64,000 nt of DNA from Phymatolithon calcareum. Taxonomy: Eukaryota; Rhodophyta; Florideophyceae; Hapalidiales. Made by a program: the position numbers and the translations under genes. The stretch is from positions 806,001 to 870,000 of the forward strand of contig OZ345357.1 in the NCBI GenBank assembly GCA_977006965.1, in the 5' to 3' direction. Of this stretch, positions 44,791 through 55,827 are shown in pieces. Within the stretch, counting starts at the first letter, position 1. Every line of letters begins with the position of its first letter. A model generated the notes under the pieces. It made no database searches. It saw nothing but the letters and a program-made list of their open reading frames with translations, and was not told the DNA's origin.

Positions 44791-45150
44791 GATCAAATAC
44801 AGTAGTCAATATTGTTGACTACCATATATGATGTAATTTCAAATACTAATAATTTTTCTTGCCCAGATCTGATATTGAAATTTTAAAACTGGGTGGACTT
44901 GTTCGTTTATGACAAAAGATTTCTTCTTCACTCGAGTCCACCGTCTGTTTATGGCCACAGTGAACGTTTTATTAGCAATTTGTGACAAGCAGAATGTAGT
45001 CCAATCTATTATTACGAGGATACAGCATCAGATCAAATACGGTAGTCAATATTGTTGACTACCATATATGATGCAATTTCAAATGGTACTATTTTTTGGC
45101 CAAACATTTAAATATTGATAATTTGAAAACGGGTGAGTTCGTCAAATGCC
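44791..45150 (+). repeat. Direct repeats 240 bp apart, each with an internal hairpin, after the Helitron gene
   Basis: A unit starting GATCAAATAC occurs at 44791 and 45031. The first ~54 bp are almost identical, and similarity continues weakly for another 60 bp. Each contains GTAGTCAA, a 5-nt loop and TTGACTAC, an 8-bp stem. Hairpins near the 3' end are typical of Helitrons, so these may be a duplicated terminus. Confidence 0.7.
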
Positions 45151-46820
45151 CTATATTACCTCCGTGCGCGAATGGGGTTTATTCTCATATACCTTGCCGT
45201 CTCCAGATCGAGCTTTTCGCCAGCATGCACGATCTACGCCGCCCTCTGCATGCATCAGGTCTCGAGGCAGTGGTCAGCACGGTACTCGACAGTATGTTCA
45301 TGTAATTTTGCCGGATCTGTCGCCTCCGGCTGTCACTGCGCCGAGTGCTTCGCTTCCCGCGTCGCAATCAGCACGTGCGTGCTCGGGTAGTTCCTGGGAG
45401 CTTTCCGTAGTTTCGTATGAGCTCGTTGAACGCGCGACGGGCACAGCCACAAGAGAAACGTGGACGCGGGTGCACAGCGTCGAGTGCTCGCTCGTGTCCT
45501 TTTCCGATTAGCCAATATCGCTGAGGTTCTTCGACCCCTTGTCGCAGGCTCTGACTGTCTGAGATATCACCGTACAGCGCTTCCGTGCTTCACATTGCGC
45601 ATTTGCTGCTATCCGCGGGGCCGCGTGCCGTGTACGAGGCGTCGTCGCATTGCGGTTGACGTGGTCCTCCGGCGCTTAAAGTCGTCCCCAATGTCCATCG
45701 TACGGCCCGTCGCAGACGAGACGACGTACTCTCGTCCGCGTCGGTGCGCGTCGCGGCCATCTTTTGGGGATAATTGCGGTATTCCAAACAAGTTGACGTC
45801 ACACACCCAGCATATCCCATGCTATCCCCGACGCTTCTGTGTCGAAAACACACCTATGGTTGCCACTGTGCCACGGCTGAGCAGCGACTTGTGCATCCGT
45901 CGGTGTTGCTCTTCCGTGGAAGCGAAAACATTGCATGCGCACGAATTATGCTGGTGTCAGTCTAAGCTTTCGGGGTCTGCTTAGTAACACTCCGGTTGGA
46001 GGTTGGCTGTTGCCCGAACGGTGCGATATCCGAAGCGACTTTTCGGATTTACGCGGCTTGAGAAATAGGGCCTCTCTGAAGATTACTCGGTAGTAATGCA
46101 CGGTGCGGAGGCGGCACAATGCCGACAAATAATGTGGCCATTGCATGGCATAGACCAAACGCCCAGAATGATAGACACATGGCTGCAGACATTTGGAATT
46201 GGAGTGTCTTCCGGCGGACGGTAATGTATATCAGGGATCTAGCCGGGTGCAATACGGAACGTGGATGAGTACTAACGGTTGTGCGAGTTCTTCGAAGTCT
46301 GAAATGGAGCCCCTAAATATTTCAGTGAGGAAAGTCTCTTACCTGTAGAAACTTGAACGGATTATTAATCATTTCTCAGAGCAGGGCTGATAAGCCGTTT
46401 ATCACCCTTAGCTTTCGCTCAAAACCTATCCTTGTCTATCTAATCGATTACTCGAATCGAAAGGGTGTGGTGACTTCCTTTGCCGTTCCGTCAAAATTTA
46501 GAAAGTGTTAAAGCTGTAACCATTCGGTATTCGCATCCATGGCAAGCACGATGCGCTTCTATCAAATAGTAAGGGCTTGAAAGTAAATATGAGCTCGATT
46601 CGGCGATAGAGAAGATCCCTGTTACTCAATTTGAGTTTTTAGGAGCTTTCAAAATAAATCAACAGATATCCCGCATAACCGGGGCGGAGCCTGATTGTAT
46701 TCCGGTTTCAGTGCAATATTCCGCCCCCGATCGGACAAACTATCAACGCAAGGCATCAAATTTTCAAACTCCCCACTATTGCGATGCCAATTCGGCTGAG
46801 GCCGGCGCAAAGAATAGCGC
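45151..46820. other. GC-rich gene-poor interval
   Basis: Base composition shifts from AT-rich to GC-rich at about 45150. Overlapping ORFs on both strands (45146-45984) carry no recognisable domain. This may be older host sequence between the Helitron and repeat B. Confidence 0.35.
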
Positions 46821-47333
46821 TCCACGCAATGTGATTGCACCGGTACCGAATAACTCGGTGAAAGGTAGTTGCGTGAGAAAGATGACAAGAAATTCGGACG
46901 CACCCACTTGTGACCGTGAAACTTGAGAGGGAATAATTGCATTCGGCATAAGAACAAGCCAATCTCAATCTTGCTCTATCTACGCCGTTCCGTCCCGACC
47001 GGTATCTGCGATAGCATCGCTGCTAGTGTTATGCTCACACTGAATGTTAGAACCCGTCCCTGTCCAATTTGCGCAAAGCACATACCGGTGAATAAAGTTG
47101 TGGCAACTACTGCGGGGAGAGTGGGAGCAAGACTGCAGGTAGGGACAAGGGTTAGGAAAAACGAAATATGCCAATCTCCGCTCCGCAGCTGATATCGCCG
47201 CTAAGATCCGAGCTATGAAGCGTGCAGGTGTCACTCCGTTTCTTCCGCCAACGATATTTTCACAGTAACTGATGTCGGACTTGTTGTTTAGCCAAATAGT
47301 GCGCTCATGAGGATCTTTTGGGGCACTGGAGAC
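46821..47333 (-). repeat. Inverted repeat B, copy 2
   Basis: Partner of 35055-35567 in opposite orientation, 513 bp. It ends 22 bp before the stop codon of the putative dioxygenase ORF. Confidence 0.85.
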
Positions 47334-47354
47334 TCTTTTTTCATTAGAGAATGC

Positions 47355-48164
47355 TTAAAAATTTAATACTATCGAGCTTCTATTTCGAAAGCGTAGCCCA
47401 GTTGGGATAGAGTGTAGAACCGAAGGGTCAAGTACTATAACGTCCCTAATAGTAGGAGGGTGAGGAAAAGGATCCATTGCCCCTCTACCGTGTATTTTCA
47501 GCGGGAGATCAGGAGTCTCGTTCACTACAATAATGACAGAACCATAAACTGAGTACAAATCACAGTGTACCGCAGCTCCGTGGCGCTGGTCTTGTTCGTA
47601 AAGACAGTAGCTAATGTCCGAAGGGACGTTGCCTTGCATACAGTCAAATTCGAGCTCGAGCAAAACAATTTCTGACTTTCCGGAAGGGGCGCACTCCGAT
47701 ATCGTGTGATGAAGGACATTGTATGCAAAGGACTTAATTTCACGCAGAACTGGCTCGTTTTTCGATTTCAGGGACCAAATAACGGCATCTGAGCTGAAAG
47801 TAGACGGTAGATAATCTTGCATGGAACGTGTCCCAGTCCTGTTCTCCTCCAGTCTCCGCAAAAATGGGCGTAAGCTCCTAGCAACGTTTTTCCAGACTGC
47901 ATCTTCGCAGAACACGGCCCGAAAACGCATAGGAACCGATGTGTAGCGACCTCCTCGGCCGCTGAGATTTCTGCGGAAGTTTAGAGTAGCGGCCATGACG
48001 TCGTGTCGGTCCTCAATTTCACTTACATCTTTCTGAGCACACCTGCTCAGCACCTTCCTTAAGTCTGCTTCCGTGCAAGTCCCGCCCGAGAGGTGTTTCC
48101 GGCAGTAGATGGACCGTATCGCAATTTTTTGCTGGTAAGAAATTGCCGATGCAGAGTTCGCCAT
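47355..48164 (-). CDS. Putative 2OG-Fe(II) dioxygenase (AlkB/TET-JBP-like fold), 269 aa, transposon-associated
   Basis: The frame opens at a TTG at 48206; the first ATG is 48164 (MANSASAIS). The last ~80 residues read like the metal-binding half of a double-stranded beta-helix dioxygenase: RHGAAVHCDLYSVYGSVIIVV with an H-x-D pair (H200, D202), then IRDVIVLDP in the place of the usual GD turn, and VLHSIPTGLRFRNRSSIVLNF with a distal His (H251) and Arg (R258) seven residues later. That is the ligand set for Fe(II) and 2-oxoglutarate. The N-terminal ~180 residues are unrecognised and include basic patches (NFRRNLSGRGGR). The ORF lies between repeat copies B and A; the matching gap in the other copies (34696-35054) lacks it. 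DNA/RNA-modifying dioxygenases of this fold are known in some eukaryotic transposons. The family call is inference. Confidence 0.45.
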   Translation of the reverse strand: MANSASAISYQQKIAIRSIYCRKHLSGGTCTEADLRKVLSRCAQKDVSEIEDRHDVMAATLNFRRNLSGRGGRYTSVPMRFRAVFCEDAVWKNVARSLRPFLRRLEENRTGTRSMQDYLPSTFSSDAVIWSLKSKNEPVLREIKSFAYNVLHHTISECAPSGKSEIVLLELEFDCMQGNVPSDISYCLYEQDQRHGAAVHCDLYSVYGSVIIVVNETPDLPLKIHGRGAMDPFPHPPTIRDVIVLDPSVLHSIPTGLRFRNRSSIVLNF

Positions 48165-48421
48165 ACTGATCGAAAAGCAACACAAGGGATGTATTGAAGT
48201 AGACAAAGCCAGATGTGTACGTCCAGTGAGAGCTCAGAGCTGGACCCAATCCTTATTTTCATGTTAGCCCGATTCGCTACTACCCTAGTCAGAAACCTAG
48301 CTACCTATTTATAGCCATTTCAGCTTTTGAAATAGAGCGAGGCTGAGCATTTGCCGTGCCCAGTACTTGTGCGGTAGTGCAAAATCAGAATCTGAAGTTC
48401 AAGCCGCTCTCTATAAATCCA

Positions 48422-48928
48422 AAGCTGATGTCAATTAGGCATCATAGGGCAACCGCACAAACGTGATCTATGAAACATCAAGTTTAGCTCTTAGTATTGA
48501 CGATGTCAGCAAAAGTGCGAGACTGTAGGGCAAAAAGTGTGATTTCGGAAGATCATTCAGTGTCGTGCTGTCAGCACGATCTCGTGAGTACGTTGGCAGA
48601 TATATTCCGTTTGGAATGAGGGATTTTTTCCGCGAGTTCGGAAAAATCGTTCTGGTGCTCATTTTCGGCTATCAAGGCCAGATGGACGGAAAATGTGAAA
48701 GAGGCTAATATTGAACCTGGTGCATGTAAAAGGTTGAGCATCGCAATAGACTACGAAACACCAACGCCTTGTTTCTTCCACTATTGAAGCAGAACCTGAA
48801 AAATTCTAATTTTTCACAATATCCGAGAAGAAGAGGCGAAATGGGCGTAGGATGAAATCGAGGAGAAGGCTATATTGGTCACTTATCCCAATGAACAAAT
48901 TGCCCGGAATGAACCGGTAGTATCCGCC
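48422..48928 (-). repeat. Inverted repeat A, copy 2
   Basis: Partner of 34179-34695 in opposite orientation, 507 bp. It lies directly upstream of the putative dioxygenase ORF. Confidence 0.85.
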
Positions 48929-49087
48929 CGGAAGAGGCGATACAAGCGCCGTACAGTGTGGACGCGGGAAAAGGGCACTTTGTATGTAGAGCATCTCATC
49001 AATGGCCGGAAGAAGATGAGGAAATGTAGATTTTTATTTAAAAGACAACCTCGTGGCTCTGGCACTTGGAGAGCGAAATTTATATAG
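48875..49087 (+). pseudogene. Short basic ORF crossing the edge of repeat A
   Basis: A 70-codon frame begins inside repeat A (VTYPNEQIARNEPVVSA) and continues into unique sequence with strongly basic text (RKRRYKRRTVW, NGRKKMRKCRF). The shared part is also open in the other repeat copy, where the continuation differs. It looks like a fragment of an old transposon gene, possibly its DNA-binding part. Confidence 0.3.
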
Positions 49088-49132
49088 AAGACATATGGTA
49101 TAGCAACTGAGACAGTGAGAGCATGGCATTCA

Positions 49133-49438
49133 GGAATCATTTGGCTTGCGCTTCTTTCTTGTCAACATATCCTCCTCATCATCTTCCGAGCTGGATTTTT
49201 GAATGCGGCGACCTTTTGAATTCCTAATAGGGGCGGTGATGCGATACTCATCGCTATCATCTTCATCTGATATATCGATCAAAATGCGACGAAATCGAGC
49301 CCCTCTCGATTTCCGGGGGGGCTCGGTCGTTGTAGGTAAGTTTGATGACACCTGGACTTTGTCATTCTCAGCAACACGGGGATCAGCGCCCGAAAATGTA
49401 ATCCCTGATGAAAAATTGGGTCTACTGGTGAAGGTCAT
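49133..49438 (-). other. Minus-strand ORF with SUMO-interaction-like and NLS-like tail, ~101 codons
   Basis: From the first ATG (49438, MTFTSRPNF) the frame encodes a Pro/Ser-rich part. Then comes RRILIDISDEDDSDEY, a hydrophobic core followed by acids as in SUMO-interaction motifs. It ends in SSSEDDEEDMLTRKKRKPNDS with a basic nuclear-localisation-like cluster. No domain is recognised. It could be a terminal exon of a nuclear or transposon-encoded protein. Confidence 0.3.
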
Positions 49439-49513
49439 TCCAGTTATTTCTGCGGGACTAGGCAGACAGTGAGAGCAGACAGCTTTTGAACTGATAGCAG
49501 TCGAGGAGCGCAA

Positions 49514-52500
49514 GTTGATACTGTGAAGGTTTCTGACTCTTCAGGTCGTTCTCGAAGTGTGGTCGGACCCCTCGGCTTCCGTAAGCGACCCACAATTGGT
49601 TGAACTTTGTTCCGGGGGAATGAGAACATTTTGAGTGTGGTTTGACGATATCTGGCAGTACCAATGCTTTTTCGGATATGGCGTTATTTAAGTACTATTT
49701 GTTCCGAAGAGACTATGCTCATTCCTTATTTCTTCAGCTCATCAGTTTTAATCATATACTTCTGCGATTCAAAATCGCAAGTATTTTTCTATACGAATGG
49801 AGATAAAGATTTTTAAGAGAACTCAGAACGGTTTCATTACTGATCCTGCTTCCTGCGTTTAAGGCAGAGAGGAGCACGCGAAATTTCCGGCTCGTAGTGC
49901 ACTGTCGTATGTTCCACTGACCATATAGAGGTCACACACAGCTTCTGTCCATCCTGAGTTAGTGCGACCCTCATAGGAATCATGTTCAGGAGTGGAGATC
50001 TCGAGAAACGGAAAAGTTACAAAACCGGTGTATCCGAATAAACGACTAGTGCGAAGTGAATCCAGTCCTCGGCCTCCGAAGCAATGATCATCATTGCTTC
50101 GGAGGCCGAGGACCGATCATGATGACCAGGCCGTGGAGATGCTTTATTGGAAGATTCCCTGGAAACCCAACATTTTTAATGGAAATACGCGGAGTTGAGG
50201 GCAAACAATGGATGCAATTGATCAGTAACACCTTGCTTAAGGCTGCCTGGATGCTAGGCGAGCTGACAGAGGTACAAATCGAAAAGTTCAGGCTTAAGGA
50301 ACACTGGTTGAGACAACTGAGCAGAAACATGATAGGTGGCGGGACCGAGTAGGATGCGTGAAATAGTGGCCAATTTGCTCAGAAAAAGAGTACCTGGCAC
50401 TATAATAAAATTTTCTAATTGCGCTACGCTTACAATCTAACATATATTCAAATCTATGAGGATAAACGATATCAATATTGGTCCATCTGATACAGATCCA
50501 TTGCCAGATTTCGTGGAAGTTTTACTCGAAATATCCAATGAAGATAAAATAAATCGGGCCATGAGACTTTGCCTGCTCTGCCGTATACATAATGCGGAAA
50601 GCGGATGACTAGGTTTAGCGCTACTAATGCTTGAACAAGCCAAAACAAGGATAATGTGTTTACTCGCAGTCCCATGGGAGGAGGAGACATTGAAGAATTG
50701 CAATTTTTGTGTCTTGACATATCATCAATATGAAACTGCGACCTATTTGGGAGCCAACTTTCCTATCTTAAGAAGTGATCTTCAGCAGAATCGGTGAGGG
50801 ACTTGCTCTTAAAAGACGAATGAGGCGGTTTGGAGACCAGCCGAAGAAAGAAAATACCGTATGATATCTCAGGGTCTATTCCGGTGATCATTAGACTACT
50901 GAAAGCATGACTCCACCAGTTGGCGATAAAATGGGCATTCGCGCGACTCCCTCCATTGAGTACCGCACTTCTGGAATTTAGTGCACGCCTGAATCGTACA
51001 AGCTCAAATGAAAAAATTTCAAGTTTTTATTTCAGAAACACTTAACATAAGCACCGAAAAATGGACTCTTCTCGTGTTCTATCGCCACTTTTGAGTAGAA
51101 AATTGCATCGTGCTAGGAACTTTTTCTCAATTATATTCTTCAACTCTAATGCGATCCCCGTCGCTCGTTTTTCTGTCTTTTTTGACCTTCCTGTTCAGTT
51201 CTGGTTTGACATCATCTGAAGGCGGCATTCTTCAAAACGGTCATCTGTCTTCCTCGACAACCTCTTCTCTGAAACTAATTCCGGCACTCTGAAGCGGGGT
51301 GTAGATTGAAATGCTGTCGCACACGATGCACTGCCCAGAGGTTTTGGGGAAATGTGTGTAGCTAAGGGGCGCTAGAGGCGCACCGATCTTCGGCTGCGTA
51401 GCAAGCAGGTCTTAGGATCCGTAAGGGCAGTAGACGAAGATTATTCTTGAATTTCTGCCTAAGACTGTAACGAGAACGCTTGAAAACTGTAGCTGTGTTT
51501 CGGTCTTTCGGTGACATATCGGAGATGAGTGCAATAGAGATGTCGACGGTCTTGCTACTTTTATTAAGCTTCAGAGTACAACCATTCGCGTTATACTACT
51601 GTCATGTTCATATATGTGGTCTGTGATACCCCAAGGACATAGTCAAGAGTGTTTGAAATCAGTTCATTTAAAATCTTTCTCGTTGCATACGCTATGTGAT
51701 CAATCGCAAGCTCCATTTGATCTCAATTTAGTTGCTAGGCATCTGTTAGCTGAGCATCTTGGCGGCTTTAAAACAGAAACGGATCTCAAAATACAAATAT
51801 GTCTGAACCTCTAGTGGAAGCTTTGAGATTCTACACCACCACGTCGGTATCACGAATGATCATAGATAGCGCACTATACGGAGACGTACAAACGTCTCAT
51901 AATCATTTTACGACGCTCTCTTTATCAGTCTTGTGTAATGAAATGAAACCAAATATTCAATCTGTCCTTCCTCTCACTGCCTATATGTAAACTGCTGTAG
52001 GGCATTACGGGAGCGCTGTGTAATTAAATAAATCTCCTGTAAAACCATCTGCATCATCAGGAGCTGCACCTTTCGCCAAGAGAGCGGTGGAACTTGTGCC
52101 GCAGAGCCCTGCGCGTTCCCAGCTTATGACGATTCAGGGGAGACGCTCTTTATGAGCAAAGTAGCAATTATGAGAAACCTAGGTCTGAGGCCTGTGGATC
52201 GGCCCAGAAGAGCATTGTTGGCACTCAGTATCGTTTATGACAACTTTCATGAGAGGTTTCAATCAGCTCTTGGTGGTATTAACTTTCAGAACGACCACCC
52301 AGACGTTATCTGTGCAAAAGATCTGATTATTCGAGCAGCCTGACTAGAGATATTTTTATAGATTAGATGACAAAGTAGAACGGAATACAGGGGTAACTAA
52401 TCCCGGAAAGACAGAAAAAAAGATATTATCTCGACATTAAAGCACCCAAGTCCGAACAAAAATATTTCCCAAAAATTATATTAAAATCGTACTGCTCAGG

Positions 52501-52600
52501 GATCAAACAGCTACCGTAAATTACTCATTCGCATGAGGAAACGGGGCAAACAGCCTAGAGAGTCGTCAACTGCCCGGTGACATAGTATTTTCGTCCCTGA
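49514..52600. other. Gene-poor interval with a perfect hairpin
   Basis: Only short ORFs occur (for example 50056-50352 and 52152-52343), with no recognised domain. The hairpin at 50065-50113 is the one structured feature. Confidence 0.4.
50065..50113. repeat. Perfect snap-back hairpin, 24-bp arms, 1-nt centre
   Basis: Arms 50065-50088 and 50090-50113 are exact reverse complements around a single C at 50089. The architecture is the same as at 11155-11217, but the sequence is unrelated. Confidence 0.9.
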
Positions 52601-52602
52601 TT

Positions 52603-53330
52603 CATTTAACTCTTAAACTTGAAAGAAGTGTGTACGTGAGATCAAAGATGAGCAGATAAAGAGGAGGATAGTCCCCAGTGCAAATATTGAAATCCTCCAC
52701 TACCTCAGCCCTCTATTTACCAATCTTTGAAATCGTGCTGGCTAAGTTCCCAGCTGCTCGTAACCACTATATCTTCCTTTTTGAAGTACTGTGCCTTGAC
52801 GTGGAGATTTTTCTTAGTCCCGCTAGTTGAAAGAAAATTGAAAAACGAGAAGGCTGTCCACACGAAGCTGGTCTTCTGGTGGAGACCCTGAAGCTCGAAG
52901 TTTAAATGAGGGAAATCTCGTCGGCGACTATCACAAATGAACACATTCGGACAGCTCAGAAGCACCCACTAGAGAAGCAACCCCTAATCCGTATTATGAT
53001 TCATTCGACTCTTAAACTTGAAAAAAAGGCGTAAATGAGATCAAAGATGAGCAGATAAAGGGAGGATAGTCCCCAGTGCAAATACTGAGATCCTCTACTT
53101 CCTCAGCCCTCTATTTACCAATCTTTGATATTGTGGTAGGCAAAGCGCCCAGCTGCTCTTAACCACTATATCTTCCTTTTGTGAAGTGTTGGGCCTTGAC
53201 GTGGAATCTTTTTTTAATCTCGCTACATGATGTAAGTAAAGTGAGAAAAGCGAAGGCTGTCCACACGAAGCTGTTCTTCTGGTGGAGACCGTGAAGCTCG
53301 TGTAAATGAGGGAAATATCCTCTGGAACTA
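52603..53330. repeat. Tandem direct duplication, period 399 bp
   Basis: Unit 1 (about 52603-52925) and unit 2 (about 53002-53330) are strongly similar along 320 bp, sharing for example ATCAAAGATGAGCAGATAAA (52641 and 53040). They differ by substitutions and small indels, so the duplication is old. Minus-strand frames over both units are open but unrecognised. Confidence 0.85.
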
Positions 53331-53619
53331 TCAGAAATGTCGAAACTCGCGAACCCACAGTATCAAAAATTGACTTTATATGAGCTCTGGCAGGAATGTA
53401 TTTCTTCTGAAACCTGATATCACGGGGGATGTTGATATCCAAACATCTACGCTATGCCGTTGTCACAAGTTTAATCAAATCTTCATAGAAATTGATGGCT
53501 ATCCTTCAATGACATTTCCACTAAGATTTTTCGACGAGGTTTTAGATAAATAGTATTTACGCGATGGCAGTATAGTTACTTCGCACAATCACTCTCAAGT
53601 GATGCAGAAAGAGTAATCT

Positions 53620-54681
53620 ATGCTACCTAACATGCGCAAAGAAAAACCTGGGATTTCTGGCAGTGCAAGAGCGTCCAAGCGGACGATGAAGACTCTCCCG
53701 ACAAGTGAGGAAAACATTACCATGTCCCCACCAGTTTGCACAACGGCAATACCACACAATGTCACTCGGGCCGCACCCAAAACCATCACCAGCTCAATTC
53801 AAACTGATGCGGTAGCTGCTTCTAATGCCGACATGATTTCTGGAAGTTCCACTGATTCCTCTCTTCTGGGTCAATCCAAGGTTGACATATTTGTTCAGAA
53901 GGTGATGGAAATGAAGCCAGAGCATCTTCGCCATTTCCACTCAGCGATGAGTGAGTTCATCCTTGGGGATGCAGGCAGCGATCAGCAAGCGTATCTGGTC
54001 GACAAAGAAACCAAAATGCTTAAAGTTTTCACTATGAACGGAGAGGCGACTGAAGCTACTCTTTTTAGTGATTTGTTTACTGAACGCCGCCTCCAGTTTG
54101 CCCGGCTTGATCGCTACAGGCTCATATTGGAACCACCTTCAGATGATCTTCTAGCTGCACACGATGCTCTCTCGACAATGAGACAGTTATTCAATGATTC
54201 CCCTAATCTGGGTCTGATTGCCAAAGCGAACAAAATGGCGGAGAGAGACGTCGAAATCTTCACACATGGTAAGTGATTTCGTTTTTCTACATGCATAACC
54301 ACTGTGAAGAGTCAACTATCTAACCATACAAATGATTTCCCAGGCCCCTCTATCACGAACTTCCAGATATACAACAATGCTGCGTCCTTGTATAAACCGA
54401 GGAATCCGGCTGCTGCCTTCCTGATTCCCGAAAAGGTATCCAATATTAAGAAACCTTTTTCGTTTTATCCAACGCCTGCACCGCTAGTTCATGACGAGTC
54501 AGGTGTTCAAATTTCCAACGTTGCAGAAGTTGAGAATCACAATGTCGTTGTCTTCTTCAACATCGTCGGTGCTTTTTATGCGAAGAGGCTGCATATAAAA
54601 CCGCGTATGATTTACGTGAAGAAAGTGGCGCCTGTAGAGCGCTCATTGTCTAAGAAGCTTCGTACTGATATTCTGATATAA
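53620..54681 (+). CDS. Hypothetical two-exon gene, 328 aa
   Basis: Exon 1 is 53620-54268 (ATG, MLPNMRKEKPG). A GTAAGT donor and a TTTCCCAG acceptor define a 75-nt intron (54269-54343) that splits a Gly codon. Exon 2 ends with a TAA at 54681. The first ~75 residues are basic, Thr/Ser-rich and low-complexity. From ~85 the text looks like a folded protein (VDIFVQKVMEMKPEHLRHFH, YLVDKETKMLKVFTMNG, LFTERRLQFARLDRYRLIL). The second exon is rich in beta-like strands (NHNVVVFFNIVGAFYAK). I recognise no family. It sits among transposon fragments, so it may be a transposon accessory gene. Confidence 0.5.
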
Positions 54682-54699
54682 TTAGACTCATCTGTACGA

Positions 54700-55025
54700 T
54701 GCTCTATTGTCCCAAGTGATAGCTGTGATAAGTAAATTTGTTCATTGTCGTTCTTCACTAGGTTAAATCTCTCAAAGATTGAAAGCCTCCTAATATCTTC
54801 TCCATCCGAATTTCTCTTGCTTGAGCCTCGAGTAAGTCTTTTGCACTCATGCTCTATTTCTTGGCCCATCTTCATGGACCGTAGTGTGCGTTGAAGCACA
54901 ACAAGCTCAAGTACAGCACCAGTCCCAAAGTGCTTCGCAAGAACTGATTTTCTCGACAAAGGAGCACTGTTGAAAAGCAGACTCAGGCATCTCAACCGCG
55001 CAGCTCTGTCTCTTATATATAACAC
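54700..55025 (-). pseudogene. Decayed minus-strand coding fragment next to repeat C
   Basis: An open frame (SAPLSRKSVLAKHFGTGAV, MKMGQEIEHECKRLTRGSSK) continues, after stops and frame changes, the coiled-coil-like peptide of repeat C. Together they suggest remains of one minus-strand gene running from 55278 to ~54700. No domain identified. Confidence 0.35.
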
Positions 55026-55079
55026 TCCTGGAAGTTCAATCTGTTTGTCGATCGGGATTTTAACTATCCGTCCACCTTC

Positions 55080-55278
55080 GTTGCTTTTTGGATACCATTC
55101 CTTCCTCCGCTTGTTGCAAAGCTTCGTCCAGGTGCTCTTCGCCTCTGATATGTCGGATATCCTTCGATACCTACTCCAGATCTTCTTCTCTTCCTTGGTA
55201 TTCCTCTACGGAATCAAGGCACTTCTTCCGTGTTACCAGGCTTAAAGCGAACTTTTCGGCATGGTGCACTCTCCTATT
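55080..55278 (+). repeat. Direct repeat C, copy 2
   Basis: Partner of 34700-34898, same orientation and same length, with ~10% differences and a premature stop in the minus-strand frame. Confidence 0.8.
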
Positions 55279-55827
55279 ACCAAGTACAATCATTTTAGAT
55301 AGTAAAAAGCAAACAACTAATTACAAAATACTTTTATTTTGAAAAGTAGAGAAATAAATGACGAAGTACCAAGTACTATCATTTTCAATTCAATCGTAGA
55401 AAATAATAACCAATGAGTTGTTTTCACTTAAACTAAAGTTACGGTACCGTGCGAGCGAGCGAGCCCACCAATCATATGATTGCAGATTGATGTAAACTGT
55501 AATTTAGCCAACACTTTTTTATTGGCTACTCGCTTATGAGTTTCCGCTATTCGTTTAAATTATTTTGTTTCCCATGGCAAAACACATATCTATTTTGTGC
55601 AACGATCCACTTTTGTATTGCTCTGAAGGTAATGTTTTTGCATTTCGATACGGCACAACTCCCTATCTTATGATAATTTCTTACAAAATAGATTTTTAGC
55701 CACGCCGTTCGAGATGCTCTTAGGTGTACGCATCATACATCATCATCATGAAGACGCATGATGATGTGTGCACCCATGCGTGGTGTGGCCTCCAACGCAA
55801 CTATCATACTCCTATACAAATAGCTCC
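55279..55827. other. Intergenic interval, 549 bp
   Basis: No gene. An AT-rich stretch is followed by a small CATCATCATG/CATGATGATG hairpin (about 55747-55772) just outside the TIR element. Confidence 0.4.

Larger units (their letters stand above)
37020..45150 (+). mobile_element. Helitron-family rolling-circle transposon, boundaries approximate
   Basis: An AT-rich block sits between GC-richer flanks and is filled by a Rep/helicase/OTU gene. A TTAAAATTTCAAATCAG stretch at 37020-37036 has a near inverted match at 44869-44886. Two hairpin-bearing direct repeats follow the gene and are candidates for a 3' terminal region. No canonical 5'-TC and 3'-CTRR pair was proven. Confidence 0.5.

Noticed and set aside
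44791-45085. CRISPR-like repeat array
   Set aside because: Only two units 240 bp apart, in a eukaryotic transposon context; better explained as a duplicated Helitron end.
45146-45984. Overlapping ORFs of 121 and 174 codons
   Set aside because: GC-rich sequence keeps all frames open; no domain or coherent protein.
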